Shown here piece after piece: positions 29,717 through 38,157 of a stretch of 64,000 nucleotides of DNA; position 1 is the stretch's first letter, and every line of letters begins with the position of its first letter. This DNA is from Boseongicola sp. H5 (GTDB lineage Bacteria; Pseudomonadota; Alphaproteobacteria; Rhodobacterales; Rhodobacteraceae). Under the pieces are notes generated by a model, which ran no database searches, was not told the origin of the DNA, and saw only the letters and a program-made list of their open reading frames with translations. The translations under genes were made by a program, and so were the position numbers. The stretch lies in contig JACNMN010000006.1 of the NCBI GenBank assembly GCA_020622165.1, positions 186,001 through 250,000 on the forward strand. Reading direction: 5' to 3'.

Positions 29717-30210
29717 CCGGCGCGGCCCGGATCGCGGCGCAGCCCCTGACCGCCGCTGCCTTCGCCCCGTTCGGCGACGTGCTGGAGGCCGAGGGCCCGC
29801 CCGACAGGCTGATCAATCAGGGGCTCTGTGGCCGATTTCACGACCGCGCGCGCCTGTCCTTCGCCGATGGGCGTGCCGGGATCAGCCTGTTCCGGGCCGA
29901 GCCGCGCACCCTGCCCTACACGCTCGACCTGCTGGAGCGCCACCCGCTCGGATCTCAGGCGTTCCTGCCGATGACCGAACATCCGTTTCTGGTGACCGTC
30001 GCGCCCGATGCCAACGGGCGGCCCGGCACCCCGCTGGCCTTTCTGACCGCGCCGGGCCAAGGCATCAATCTGCACGCCGGCACATGGCATGGCGTTCTCA
30101 CCCCGCTGCGTGCGCCCGGCCTGTTCGCCGTGGTGGACCGGATCGGCTCCGGCGACAATCTGGAAGAGCATTTTCTGGTCAAACCGGTCATGATAACTCA
30201 CCAATTCTGA
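29713..30210 (+). CDS. allA: Ureidoglycolate lyase
   Basis: 165-residue cupin-like enzyme that splits S-ureidoglycolate into glyoxylate and urea, the last ureide step. Motifs are AFAPFGDVLEAEG near residue 16, FRAEPRTLPYTLDLLERHPL, the conserved SQAFLPM and GINLHAGTWHGVLTPL (about 118-133), and a final DRIGSGDNLEEH. Starts at the ATG overlapping the allE stop. The GTG/ATG further upstream are in the shadow of allE. 84 bases separate it from the TRAP transporter, which probably belongs to the same transcript or a promoter in between. Confidence 0.92.
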   Translation: MTGAARIAAQPLTAAAFAPFGDVLEAEGPPDRLINQGLCGRFHDRARLSFADGRAGISLFRAEPRTLPYTLDLLERHPLGSQAFLPMTEHPFLVTVAPDANGRPGTPLAFLTAPGQGINLHAGTWHGVLTPLRAPGLFAVVDRIGSGDNLEEHFLVKPVMITHQF

Positions 30211-30294
30211 CATTTTCCCTTGGCAATACCTGCCGGGCCTGTCTAACTTTGCACCCAAGCGGGTCCGCTTGAGGCCTGCAAAAGGGAGGTATCC

Positions 30295-31308
30295 ATGAAA
30301 CATCTGACGACAACGGCCATCGGGGCTGTTCTTTCACTCTCCTTCGTGGGCGAAGCGCTGGCCACGGAATGGAATGTCTCGCTCTGGGGGCAGCGCCGCG
30401 CCTTCACCGAGCATGTGCATCATCTGGCCGATGCCGTGGCCGAGGCCACGGGCGGCGAATTCACCATGAACATTTCCTATGGCGGACTCAGCAACAACCG
30501 CGAGAATCTCGACGGGATCTCGATCGGTGCGTTCGAGATGGCGCAGTTCTGCGCCGGCTACCACCGCGACAAGAACCCCACCATCACGGTTCTGGAACTG
30601 CCCTTCCTGGGCGTTTCCAACCTTGAAGAGGAGGTCGCCGTCAGCCACGCGGTTTACAACCACCCCGCCACACAGGCCGATCTCGGTCGCTGGAATGCGC
30701 GCCTGCTGATGACCTCGCCCATGCCGCAATACAATCTCGTCGGCACCGGCGAGCCGCGTGACAGCCTTGCGGAGTTCGAGGGGATGCGCGTGCGCGCCAC
30801 CGGCGGCATCGGCGAATTGATGGAAAGCGTCGGCGCAGTGCCCACCTCGGTCACCTCGTCGGAGGCCTACAACGCGATGGAGGGCGGCGTGGTCGACACG
30901 GTCGCCTTCGCGCAGCACGCACATCTCAGCTTCCGGACGATCGACATCGCCGACTGGTGGACCGAAAACCTCAACCCCGGCACGGTAAACTGCCCCATCG
31001 TGGTCAACACCGACGCCTATGATGCGCTGCCCGAGGACCATCGCGCGGCCCTCGACGCGGCGGTGGATGGGGCGATCCAGCACTATCTCGACAATTACGC
31101 CGAACTGCTGCAGCGGTGGGATGCGGTGCTGGAGGAACGCGGCGTCGAGCGGATCAGCATCCCCGATGAAGAGCTGGCCGCCCTTGCGGAAAACGCGGCC
31201 CCCATCCATGCGGCTTGGATCGAACAGATGTCGTCGCAGGGCCTGCCCGCGCAGGAGCTTTACGACCTCGTGCAGACAACGCTCGCCGAACATCGCGCCG
31301 GCAACTGA
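30295..31308 (+). CDS. TRAP transporter substrate-binding protein (DctP family)
   Basis: Periplasmic receptor of 337 residues. Signal peptide MKHLTTTAIGAVLSLSFVGEALA; the mature chain shows TRAP features such as LGRWNARLLMTSPMPQYNLVG, FEGMRVRATGGIGELMESVG (with the substrate-binding Arg) and SSEAYNAMEGGVVDT. ATG at 30295 follows AAAGGGAGG. The ligand is unknown. Its position right after allA, with no other uptake system in the locus, makes urate, allantoin or another ureide a reasonable guess. A CAAGCG/CGCTTG hairpin lies upstream, and a strong hairpin follows the stop. Confidence 0.9.
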   Translation: MKHLTTTAIGAVLSLSFVGEALATEWNVSLWGQRRAFTEHVHHLADAVAEATGGEFTMNISYGGLSNNRENLDGISIGAFEMAQFCAGYHRDKNPTITVLELPFLGVSNLEEEVAVSHAVYNHPATQADLGRWNARLLMTSPMPQYNLVGTGEPRDSLAEFEGMRVRATGGIGELMESVGAVPTSVTSSEAYNAMEGGVVDTVAFAQHAHLSFRTIDIADWWTENLNPGTVNCPIVVNTDAYDALPEDHRAALDAAVDGAIQHYLDNYAELLQRWDAVLEERGVERISIPDEELAALAENAAPIHAAWIEQMSSQGLPAQELYDLVQTTLAEHRAGN

Positions 31309-31314
31309 CACACC

Positions 31315-31347
31315 GGGCGGCCCCGAGACGTTTCTCAGGGGCCGCCC
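31315..31347 (+). other. Strong hairpin between the TRAP binding-protein gene and its membrane genes
   Basis: 10-bp perfect stem GGGCGGCCCC (31315-31324) / GGGGCCGCCC (31338-31347), with a further GAG/CTC inside. There is no T-run. Placed 6 bases after the stop, it probably stabilises the binding-protein mRNA or lowers expression of the downstream membrane subunits. Confidence 0.7.
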
Positions 31348-31368
31348 CTCATTGACGGGCTCCCGGAC

Positions 31369-32007
31369 ATGTCAAGTTCCTCTGCGGTTCTGACCGACGA
31401 CAGCACGCTTTCGCGGCTGGACCGCGCACTTCTGAAGCTGGAAGGCAACCTCAATCTGATCGGCGGGATCGTGATTTTCATGCTGGTCCTGATGGCGGTG
31501 TGGAACGTGTTCGGCCGCAAGATCTTCAATGCCCCGGTGCCGGGCTACGTGGACTGGACGGAACAGCTCATGGCGCTTTTCGCGTTTCTGGGGCTCGCCT
31601 ATTGCCAGCGCGAGGGGGGGCATATCCGGATGGATATCGTCGTTTCCCGCCTGCATGGGCGCATCCTGTGGTTCGCCGAATGGATCTCGATCCTGTTCAT
31701 GCTGATCGTGACGACCGCGCTGGTCTATGGCACGTGGTTTCACTTCCAGCGCAGCTTCGACCTGAACGCGCCGAATTTCTCCCGCGACAGCTCCATCGAT
31801 ATCAGCCTTCCGCTCTGGCCCGCCAAGCTGATCGTGCCCTTTGCGCTGGCCATTCTCTGGCTCCGGCTCGTCCTGCAACTCTGGGGCTACTGGCGGGCGC
31901 TTCGGACGGGCGAGGACAAACCGGTCGCCGTCCCCCTGCCCGACGATCCGATGACCCAGGCCACGCGGGAGGCCCGCACCGTCAGCGGACGGGAGGATGA
32001 TACGTGA
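31369..32007 (+). CDS. TRAP transporter small membrane subunit (DctQ family)
   Basis: 212-residue inner-membrane protein with four helices: about 31-50 (IGGIVIFMLVLMAVWNVFG), 66-80, 105-123 and 154-175. The DctQ feature VPGYVDWTEQLMALFAFLGLA follows helix 1, and REGGHIRMD follows helix 2. ATG at 31369 begins a 30-residue cytoplasmic head; the annotation relies on this being the first in-frame ATG after the hairpin. The hydrophilic C-terminal 35 residues are rich in Pro, Asp and Glu. It pairs with the large subunit 60 bases downstream. Confidence 0.88.
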   Translation: MSSSSAVLTDDSTLSRLDRALLKLEGNLNLIGGIVIFMLVLMAVWNVFGRKIFNAPVPGYVDWTEQLMALFAFLGLAYCQREGGHIRMDIVVSRLHGRILWFAEWISILFMLIVTTALVYGTWFHFQRSFDLNAPNFSRDSSIDISLPLWPAKLIVPFALAILWLRLVLQLWGYWRALRTGEDKPVAVPLPDDPMTQATREARTVSGREDDT

Positions 32008-32067
32008 TCCACCCCACCGGCCAGACATACTTGCAGACCGCACGCGCGCCCGGAAAGGCCCTCTGAA

Positions 32068-33504
32068 TTGGACAGCATCCTTGACATGCGCGCCCTCCTT
32101 GACGGCGTCGATATCTTCACCGTTTCGCTCTGGCTCTCCGCTCTTCTGCTGGTTCTGGTTCTGATCGGCGTTCGCGTCGCCTTTGCCGCGGCCTTTGTCG
32201 GCATGCTTGGCCTGTGCATCTATTTCATGCAGCGTCAGGGCTTCGACCGGGGGCTCGTGACGGCGATCAAACTGGCAGGTCAGGTCCCGCATTCCAAATC
32301 CACCGGCTATGCGCTCAGCCTGATCCCGACCTTCATTCTGATCGGCTACCTGGCGTATTACGCCGGTCTGACACGAGCCCTGTTCGAGGCCGCCAAACGA
32401 TGGGTCGGATGGCTTCCGGGCGGGCTGGGCGTCGCCACGGTGTTTGCAACCGCCGGGTTCGCCGCCGTCTCCGGGGCGTCGGTCGCCACTTCGGCCGTCT
32501 TCGCGCGGATCGCTATCCCCGAGATGCTGAAGATGAACTACGACAAGGCCTTTGCGGCGGGCGTGGTCGCCGCGGGCGGTACGCTTGCCTCGCTGATCCC
32601 GCCTTCCGCCATCCTCGTCATCTACGCGATCATCGTGGAGCAAAGCGTGGGCAAGCTTCTGCTGGCGGGCTTCATCCCCGGCATGGTCTCCGCGCTCATC
32701 TATGCCGGGCTGGTCATCGGGCTTGCCAAGATCCGTAAGAATCTGGGGCCACCCGTCACCGGCTTCACCTGGGGCGAGCGGTTCGCGTCTCTGCCCGGCG
32801 CAATCCCGATCCTCTTCGTCGTCTTCATAATCATCTTCTCGATCTACTACCGCGGCGAAGACGGTGCTTGGGCCACACCGACCGAGGCCGGCGCGCTTGG
32901 CGCATTCGTCGTCCTGATCATGGCGCTCTGGAAGGGCATGAAATGGGGTCAGCTGCGCTCCGCGCTGATGGAGGCGGCCAAGCTCACCGCGATGATCTTC
33001 GCGATGATCTGGGGCGTTCTGATCTATGTGCGCTTCCTCGGCTTCGCGCAATTGCCCGATCAGTTCGCGGCCTTCATCTCGGGCCTCGAGATGTCGCCCT
33101 ATCTCATCCTGCTGATGATCCTCGGCGCCTATGTGATCCTCGGGATGTTCATGGACGCGATCGGCATGCTCATCCTGACCCTGCCGGTGACCTTCCCGGC
33201 CATCATCGCGCTCAATGGCGGCCCCGATGTCACCCGCGAGATGTCCGCCTTCGGCATGACATCGGAGGAATGCGCCATCTGGTTCGGCATCATCGTTGTC
33301 AAGATGGCGGAGCTATGCCTGATAACACCGCCCATCGGGCTGAACTGTTTCGTGGTCGCAGGCGTCGCACAGGACAGCAAGCTGCCGATCAGCGTTCAGG
33401 ATGTTTTCCGGGGCGCCACGCCCTTCTTCGGCGCGGATGTGGCCACCGTGGCCGTGCTCATCGCGTTTCCCGGCATCGTGCTCTGGTTGCCCTCATTGGT
33501 CTGA
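32068..33504 (+). CDS. TRAP transporter large membrane subunit (DctM family)
   Basis: 478-residue permease that uses an ion gradient for uptake. About twelve helices. DctM signatures are YALSLIPTFILIGYLAYYAG, FATAGFAAVSGASVATSAVF, GGTLASLIPPSAILVIYA, and MFMDAIGMLILTLPVTFPAI near the C-terminus, with VKMAELCLITPPIGLNCFVV. The TTG at 32068 is supported by GGAAAGG 9 bases upstream; an ATG at 32086 is the alternative. A short terminator follows the stop, closing the puuE-allE-allA-TRAP unit. Confidence 0.9.
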   Translation: MDSILDMRALLDGVDIFTVSLWLSALLLVLVLIGVRVAFAAAFVGMLGLCIYFMQRQGFDRGLVTAIKLAGQVPHSKSTGYALSLIPTFILIGYLAYYAGLTRALFEAAKRWVGWLPGGLGVATVFATAGFAAVSGASVATSAVFARIAIPEMLKMNYDKAFAAGVVAAGGTLASLIPPSAILVIYAIIVEQSVGKLLLAGFIPGMVSALIYAGLVIGLAKIRKNLGPPVTGFTWGERFASLPGAIPILFVVFIIIFSIYYRGEDGAWATPTEAGALGAFVVLIMALWKGMKWGQLRSALMEAAKLTAMIFAMIWGVLIYVRFLGFAQLPDQFAAFISGLEMSPYLILLMILGAYVILGMFMDAIGMLILTLPVTFPAIIALNGGPDVTREMSAFGMTSEECAIWFGIIVVKMAELCLITPPIGLNCFVVAGVAQDSKLPISVQDVFRGATPFFGADVATVAVLIAFPGIVLWLPSLV

Positions 33505-33529
33505 AACGGGTCGCTTCCCGTGTCCGACC

Positions 33530-33549
33530 GGCCGGTTTTTCCGGCCTTT
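33530..33549 (+). terminator. Terminator after the TRAP operon
   Basis: GGCCGG (33530-33535), TTTTT loop, CCGGCC (33541-33546), TTT. Short but perfect 6-bp GC stem 26 bases after the stop, between convergent genes. Confidence 0.6.
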
Positions 33550-33582
33550 GCCGAATGGTGACAGGCTCGGCAGCGCGGCCCC

Positions 33583-34686
33583 TCACCGCCCGGCCGGCGC
33601 CATCCGGTAGAGCGTGTCGGTGTTCACCGACAGGAACCAGATCGCGCCGTCCGGGGCCACGCGCACATCGCGGACCCGTGCGGTTGCGGGGCCCGCGATC
33701 TGCTCGACCTCCTCCATGCCCTGATCGGGGTCCAGCCGGGCGATATAGTCGAAGACCAGCGCGCCCACCAGCAGATCGCCCTGCCATTCGGGAAACAGGT
33801 CGCCCTGATAGAATGCCATGCCCGATGGCGCGATGGAGGGGTCCCAGTAATGCGCCGGTTGCGCCATTCCCGGCGCTTCGGTCCCCTGCCCGATCCGCAG
33901 CCCGGAATAGTGCTGGCCATAGGCAATCACCGGCCATCCGTAGTTCACACCGCGCCGCACCTCGTTCACCTCGTCGCCACCGCGCGCCCCGTGTTCGACC
34001 ACCCAAAGCTGGCCGGACTGATCCAGCGCCGCGCCTTGCGGATTTCGGTGGCCATAGGACCAGATCTCGGGCTGCGCGCCCTCCTGTCCGACAAAGGGGT
34101 TGTCGGCGGGCACCGATCCGTCGCGCGCCACGCGGATCACGCTGCCATTTTCGCGGGACAGATCCTGCGCCGACGGGCGATCGCCGCGGTCGCCCACGGT
34201 CACGTAAATGTATCCGTCCGCTCCTTCGACCACGCGGCTGCCGAAATGCCGCCCGCCGGAACTGCCGGGCTCCAACGCCCAGATCACGGTGACATCTTCC
34301 AGCCGCGCATCGGCCAGCCGCGCGCGGGCAAGGGCGGTCCCCGCTCCGCGCCCCTGCGGCATGGCGAAGGTAAAGAATATCTCGCCCGTCTCCGCGTGGT
34401 CGCGCGGCACCATCACATCCAGCAGGCCGCCCTGTCCGCCCACCGCGATCTCCGGCAATCCGGACAGCGAAACCGATCCGCCCGCCCCGTCAAACCGCAG
34501 CATCTGCCCCCCGCGCAGGGTCACCAGAAAGCCGCCATCGGGCAGGAAGGCCACCGACCAGGGTTCGACGAGACCGGTCGCCACCGGGGTCACATCGACC
34601 GGGCCGGCGCTGGTGTCGATCTGCTCGGCGATGGCGGGTGCGGCAAGGGAAACGGCCAAAATCGCGGCCTTGAGAAGATGTGGCAT
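33583..34686 (-). CDS. PQQ-dependent aldose sugar dehydrogenase-like protein
   Basis: Predicted periplasmic six-bladed beta-propeller of the soluble glucose/sorbosone dehydrogenase family, about 367 residues with signal peptide MPHLLKAAILAVSLAAPAIA. Typical blade motifs are VTPVATGLVEPWSVAFLPDG, GGQGGLLDVMVPRDH (catalytic-type His region), RHFGSRVVEGADGYIYVTVG, SYGHRNPQGAALD, and VNYGWPVIAYGQHYSG. Sugar and PQQ use are family knowledge; the substrate here is unknown. The ATG at 34686 is preceded by GAGGAAAAG; upstream in-frame sequence to 34857 is not protein-like. It stands alone between convergent and divergent neighbours. Confidence 0.87.
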   Translation of the reverse strand: MPHLLKAAILAVSLAAPAIAEQIDTSAGPVDVTPVATGLVEPWSVAFLPDGGFLVTLRGGQMLRFDGAGGSVSLSGLPEIAVGGQGGLLDVMVPRDHAETGEIFFTFAMPQGRGAGTALARARLADARLEDVTVIWALEPGSSGGRHFGSRVVEGADGYIYVTVGDRGDRPSAQDLSRENGSVIRVARDGSVPADNPFVGQEGAQPEIWSYGHRNPQGAALDQSGQLWVVEHGARGGDEVNEVRRGVNYGWPVIAYGQHYSGLRIGQGTEAPGMAQPAHYWDPSIAPSGMAFYQGDLFPEWQGDLLVGALVFDYIARLDPDQGMEEVEQIAGPATARVRDVRVAPDGAIWFLSVNTDTLYRMAPAGR

Positions 34687-34891
34687 GAGACGGCTCTTTT
34701 CCTCAGATGGCACCGGAAAACCTAGGGCGCGGGCCCATGCAGGACCAGCCCCCTGACGCAGCTGTGAAAAAACCCGGTTTTTCCCCTGTTTTCCGCATGC
34801 TGAGCGGCATAATTGCCTCTTTTCAATCCGTTTTGGCCGGACTAACCTTCCACACATGACGGATCACCGCGATCCATACAGGGAGAAAACA

Positions 34892-36088
34892 ATGAAAAAG
34901 CTTCTGCTGGCCTCAACGGCCACTGCTGTCATGGCAACCGCTGCATATGCCGACAGTCATGCCAATTCCGTAACGCTTGGCGTGATTGTGGGCTTTACCG
35001 GCCCGATTGAATCGCTTGCCCCCGCCATGGCCGACGGAGCCGAAATGGCGATGGCCGAAGTCACCGAAAGCGGCAATCTGCTGGGCGGGATGAGCGTCAC
35101 CTCGGTCCGCGCGGACAGCACCTGCATCGACAGCGCCGCCGCCCAGGCCGCGGCCGAGCGGCTGATCACCGCAGATGGCGTGGACGGGATCGTGGGGGCC
35201 GATTGCTCCGGCGTCACCACGTCGATCCTGTCCAATGTCGCGGTGCCGAACGGCATGGTCATGGTCTCGCCGTCCGCCACCTCCCCCGCATTGTCGAGCA
35301 TCGAGGATAGTGGCCTCTTCTTCCGCACTGCACCTTCCGATGCGCGTCAGGGTCAGGTGATGACGGATGTGATCATGGACCGCGGTATCTCCGAGGTCGC
35401 CGTGACCTACACCAACAATGACTACGGCCAGGGCCTCGCCGACAGTTTCGCCGCAGCCTTCGAAGCAGCGGGCGGCACGGTGACGCTGGTCTCCGCACAT
35501 GAAGACGGCCGCGCCGATTACTCGGCCGAAGTGGGCTCGCTTGCCTCCGCGGGCGGTGATGCGCTGGTTGTCGCGGGCTATGTGGATCAGGGCGGCTCCG
35601 GCATCGTGCAATCCGCGCTCGACAGCGGCGCGTTTGACACCTTCGTCTTCCCCGACGGGATGGTCAGTCAGGCGCTCACCGATAACTTCGGCAGCGATAT
35701 CGATGGCTCTTTCGGCCAGCACCCTGGCACCGACAGCGAAGGCGCCGAGATCTATCATGGCATGGCCGAAGCCGCAGGCTTCGACGGCACCTCGCCCTTC
35801 TCCAAGGAAAGCTATGATGCCGCGGCCCTGATCATGCTGGCCATGCAGGCCGCAGGCTCCACCGCGCCCGGCGATTATGCGGCCCATATCATGGATGTGG
35901 CCAACGCACCGGGCGAGCCGATCCAGCCGGGCGAGCTTGGCCGTGCGCTGGAGCTTCTCGCAGCCGGCGAGGAGATCGATTATCAGGGCGCCTCGGCGGT
36001 GGAACTGATCGGCCCTGGCGAAAGCGCGGGCAACTATCGCGAGATCTCGATCGAAGGTGGTGAGATTGTCACGGCCCGGTATCGCTGA
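34892..36088 (+). CDS. livJ: Branched-chain amino acid-type ABC transporter binding protein
   Basis: Periplasmic receptor of the HAAT family, 398 residues. Signal peptide MKKLLLASTATAVMATAAYA. The mature protein has VTLGVIVGFTGPIESLAPAM at the N-lobe, two Cys (in DSTCIDS and GADCSGV) likely forming a disulphide, and YTNNDYGQGLADSFAAAFEA in the hinge region. ATG at 34892 follows AGGGAGAA. First gene of a six-gene liv operon. Ligand could be leucine-type amino acids or another small amide; the sequence does not decide. A 10-bp hairpin follows the stop. Confidence 0.9.
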   Translation: MKKLLLASTATAVMATAAYADSHANSVTLGVIVGFTGPIESLAPAMADGAEMAMAEVTESGNLLGGMSVTSVRADSTCIDSAAAQAAAERLITADGVDGIVGADCSGVTTSILSNVAVPNGMVMVSPSATSPALSSIEDSGLFFRTAPSDARQGQVMTDVIMDRGISEVAVTYTNNDYGQGLADSFAAAFEAAGGTVTLVSAHEDGRADYSAEVGSLASAGGDALVVAGYVDQGGSGIVQSALDSGAFDTFVFPDGMVSQALTDNFGSDIDGSFGQHPGTDSEGAEIYHGMAEAAGFDGTSPFSKESYDAAALIMLAMQAAGSTAPGDYAAHIMDVANAPGEPIQPGELGRALELLAAGEEIDYQGASAVELIGPGESAGNYREISIEGGEIVTARYR

Positions 36089-36115
36089 TTGCCGATGATT
36101 TGAAACACAGGTAGG

Positions 36116-36143
36116 AGCAGCCCGGCGTCTGGACCGGGCTGCT
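36116..36143 (+). other. Strong hairpin after the liv binding-protein gene
   Basis: AGCAGCCCGG (36116-36125) / CCGGGCTGCT (36134-36143), 8-base loop, followed by TCATTT. It could be a partial terminator or an mRNA-stabilising element, giving more binding protein than membrane components. Confidence 0.7.
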
Positions 36144-36165
36144 TCATTTGGGGGTATCGAAAAAG

Positions 36166-36945
36166 ATGATCGTCGTTGAAGACGTCCACAAGCATTTCGG
36201 CGGGTTCCATGCGGTCGATGGCGCGACACTGACCATCGAAACCGGCTCCATCACCGGGCTGGTCGGCCCGAATGGCGCGGGAAAGACCACTCTTTTCAAT
36301 GTTATCGCAGGCGTTCTTGAACCCACATCCGGGCGCGTGATCATGGATGGGGAAGACATTACCGGCCTTCCTCCGCATGAGCTTTTTTCGCGCGGGCTGT
36401 TGCGCACCTTCCAGATCGCCCATGAATTCAGTTCGATGACCGTGCGGGAGAACCTGATGATGGTGCCCGGCGATCAATCCGGCGAAGCGCTCTGGAATGC
36501 CTGGTTTGCACGGCACCGGATCGCCAGCGAAGAGCGCGCGCTGGCCCGCAAGGCCGATGAGGTGCTGGAATTCCTCACAATCGACCATCTGAGTGACGAA
36601 AAAGCAGGCAACCTGTCCGGCGGGCAGAAAAAACTGCTGGAACTCGGCCGCACGATGATGGTCGATGCCAAGGTCGTTTTTCTGGACGAGGTCGGCGCGG
36701 GCGTGAACCGGACGCTTCTGAACACGATCGGCGACGCGATCCAGCGTCTGAACACCGAACGGGGCTACACGTTCTGCATGATCGAACATGACATGGATTT
36801 CATCGGCCGCCTCTGCGACCCGGTGATCGTCATGGCCGAAGGTCATGTCCTTGCCAAGGGAACCATCGACGAGATCAAGGCAAACGAGCAGGTGATCGAG
36901 GCCTATCTGGGCACAGGTCTGAAAAACAAGGCGGCCACCGCATGA
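36166..36945 (+). CDS. livG: ABC transporter ATP-binding protein LivG
   Basis: 259-residue cytoplasmic ATPase energising the liv importer. Walker A GPNGAGKTTLFN (about 36-47), the LivG-type insert FQIAHEFSSMTVRENLMMVP, signature NLSGGQKKLLELGRTMM (about 148) and Walker B AKVVFLDEVGAGV. The D-loop residues are normal for LivG, which often has DEV or DEP. ATG at 36166 has GGGGG 12 bases upstream; a TTG at 36148 is an alternative. It overlaps livF by 4 bases. Confidence 0.93.
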   Translation: MIVVEDVHKHFGGFHAVDGATLTIETGSITGLVGPNGAGKTTLFNVIAGVLEPTSGRVIMDGEDITGLPPHELFSRGLLRTFQIAHEFSSMTVRENLMMVPGDQSGEALWNAWFARHRIASEERALARKADEVLEFLTIDHLSDEKAGNLSGGQKKLLELGRTMMVDAKVVFLDEVGAGVNRTLLNTIGDAIQRLNTERGYTFCMIEHDMDFIGRLCDPVIVMAEGHVLAKGTIDEIKANEQVIEAYLGTGLKNKAATA

Positions 36946-37772
36946 GCGGATCTCCCTATGAAGACGATCGCGGCAACAAGGACCGCTCCATAACCCGCCC
37001 CGCCGCTCCGCGAATGGGCGACCCGGTCAAACCCGGCGGCGAGCCCCGCAAGATCGAGGGCGACAATCCGTTTCTGATCGGCCGGGCGATGACCGGCGGA
37101 TACGGCTCGGGCGCGGATATCCTGCATGGCTGCACGATTGCCGTGGAACCGGGTGAAATCGCCGTGATCGTCGGGCCCAACGGCGCCGGCAAATCCACCG
37201 CGATGAAGGCGGTTTTCGGCATGCTCAACCTGCGCCAGGGCGAGGTGCTGCTGGATGGCGAGGAGATCACCGAACTGACCCCGCAGGCCCGCGTGGGCAA
37301 GGGCATGGGCTTCGTGCCGCAGACATCGAACATCTTCACCTCGCTCACCGTGGAGGAAAACCTTGAAATGGGCGCCTTCATCCGGCGCGACGATATCTCG
37401 GGCACTATGGCGCAGGTATATGACCTGTTTCCGATCCTGAAGGAGAAACGCAATCAGGCCGCGGGCGAGTTGTCCGGCGGGCAGCGCCAGCAGGTCGCCG
37501 TGGGCCGGGCCCTGATGACCAAGCCAAAGGTGCTGATGCTGGATGAGCCGACGGCGGGCGTCTCTCCGATCGTGATGGACGAGCTGTTCGACCGGATCAT
37601 CGAGGTGGCGCGCACCGGCATTCCGATCCTGATGGTCGAACAGAACGCAAGACAGGCGCTGGCGATTGCCGACAAGGGCTATGTTCTGGTCCAGGGGCGC
37701 AACGCCTTCAGCGGCACCGGCGCGGAACTGCTGGCCGATCCAGAGGTCCGCAAGAGCTTTCTGGGGGGCTGA
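36942..37772 (+). CDS. livF: ABC transporter ATP-binding protein LivF
   Basis: 276-residue second ATPase of the importer. Walker A VGPNGAGKSTAMKAVFG (about 78-94), GFVPQTSNIFTSLTVEENL, signature ELSGGQRQQVAVGRALM (about 170), Walker B KVLMLDEPTAGVSP. Compared with the usual 235 residues it has an N-terminal extension of about 45 residues (charged, with Arg-, Pro- and Asp-rich parts) before the ATPase fold. ATG overlaps the livG stop. The start could be internal, but no later in-frame ATG with a good site precedes the fold. Confidence 0.92.
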   Translation: MSGSPYEDDRGNKDRSITRPAAPRMGDPVKPGGEPRKIEGDNPFLIGRAMTGGYGSGADILHGCTIAVEPGEIAVIVGPNGAGKSTAMKAVFGMLNLRQGEVLLDGEEITELTPQARVGKGMGFVPQTSNIFTSLTVEENLEMGAFIRRDDISGTMAQVYDLFPILKEKRNQAAGELSGGQRQQVAVGRALMTKPKVLMLDEPTAGVSPIVMDELFDRIIEVARTGIPILMVEQNARQALAIADKGYVLVQGRNAFSGTGAELLADPEVRKSFLGG

Positions 37773-37775
37773 GGC

Positions 37776-38153
37776 GTGCGGGCCGCATATATCGCTCTTC
37801 TGGCGGGTGCGGGCCTTTTGCAGGCCGCGACCGGGGCCACTGCCGAGCCGTGGGCCTGCGAATTCACGGTGGAATGCATCACCGGCGAGCCCTGCGGCGC
37901 CGCCGCCTACCAGATTACGATCCTGGCTGCCGATCATGAGGGGCGGCTCTTTCTGTCCAGCGTCGTGGGCGACACGCCGGTCACCCGGCTCAATCCGGAC
38001 GCGGCCCCGCCGGTCAGCTATGCGAGCGCCGGGCGGAACGGGTTGGCGGAAATGATCACGATCGAGGCTGACAGTACCGCGCTGATGACGGCGCATATCT
38101 TCGATGGCAGCCCGATGGCAGTCACCTATTTCGGAACATGTGAGGCTCTTTAG
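37776..38153 (+). CDS. Small exported protein of unknown function inside the liv operon
   Basis: 125 residues from a GTG 3 bases after the livF stop. Signal peptide MRAAYIALLAGAGLLQAATGATA, then a mature domain of about 100 residues with three Cys before residue 50 (WACEFTVECITGEPC) and one near the end (YFGTCEAL), so two disulphides are possible. The rest is beta-rich (YQITILAADHEGRLFLSSVVG). No family was recognised. It ends 4 bases before livH, so it is translated as part of the transporter operon. A periplasmic accessory of the importer is inferred from placement. Confidence 0.75.
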   Translation: MRAAYIALLAGAGLLQAATGATAEPWACEFTVECITGEPCGAAAYQITILAADHEGRLFLSSVVGDTPVTRLNPDAAPPVSYASAGRNGLAEMITIEADSTALMTAHIFDGSPMAVTYFGTCEAL

Positions 38154-38157
38154 AGAC

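Noticed and set aside
31372..33051. 559-codon minus-strand frame over the TRAP membrane genes
   Set aside because: Hydrophilic mirror of a membrane protein gene; the plus strand encodes clear DctQ and DctM.
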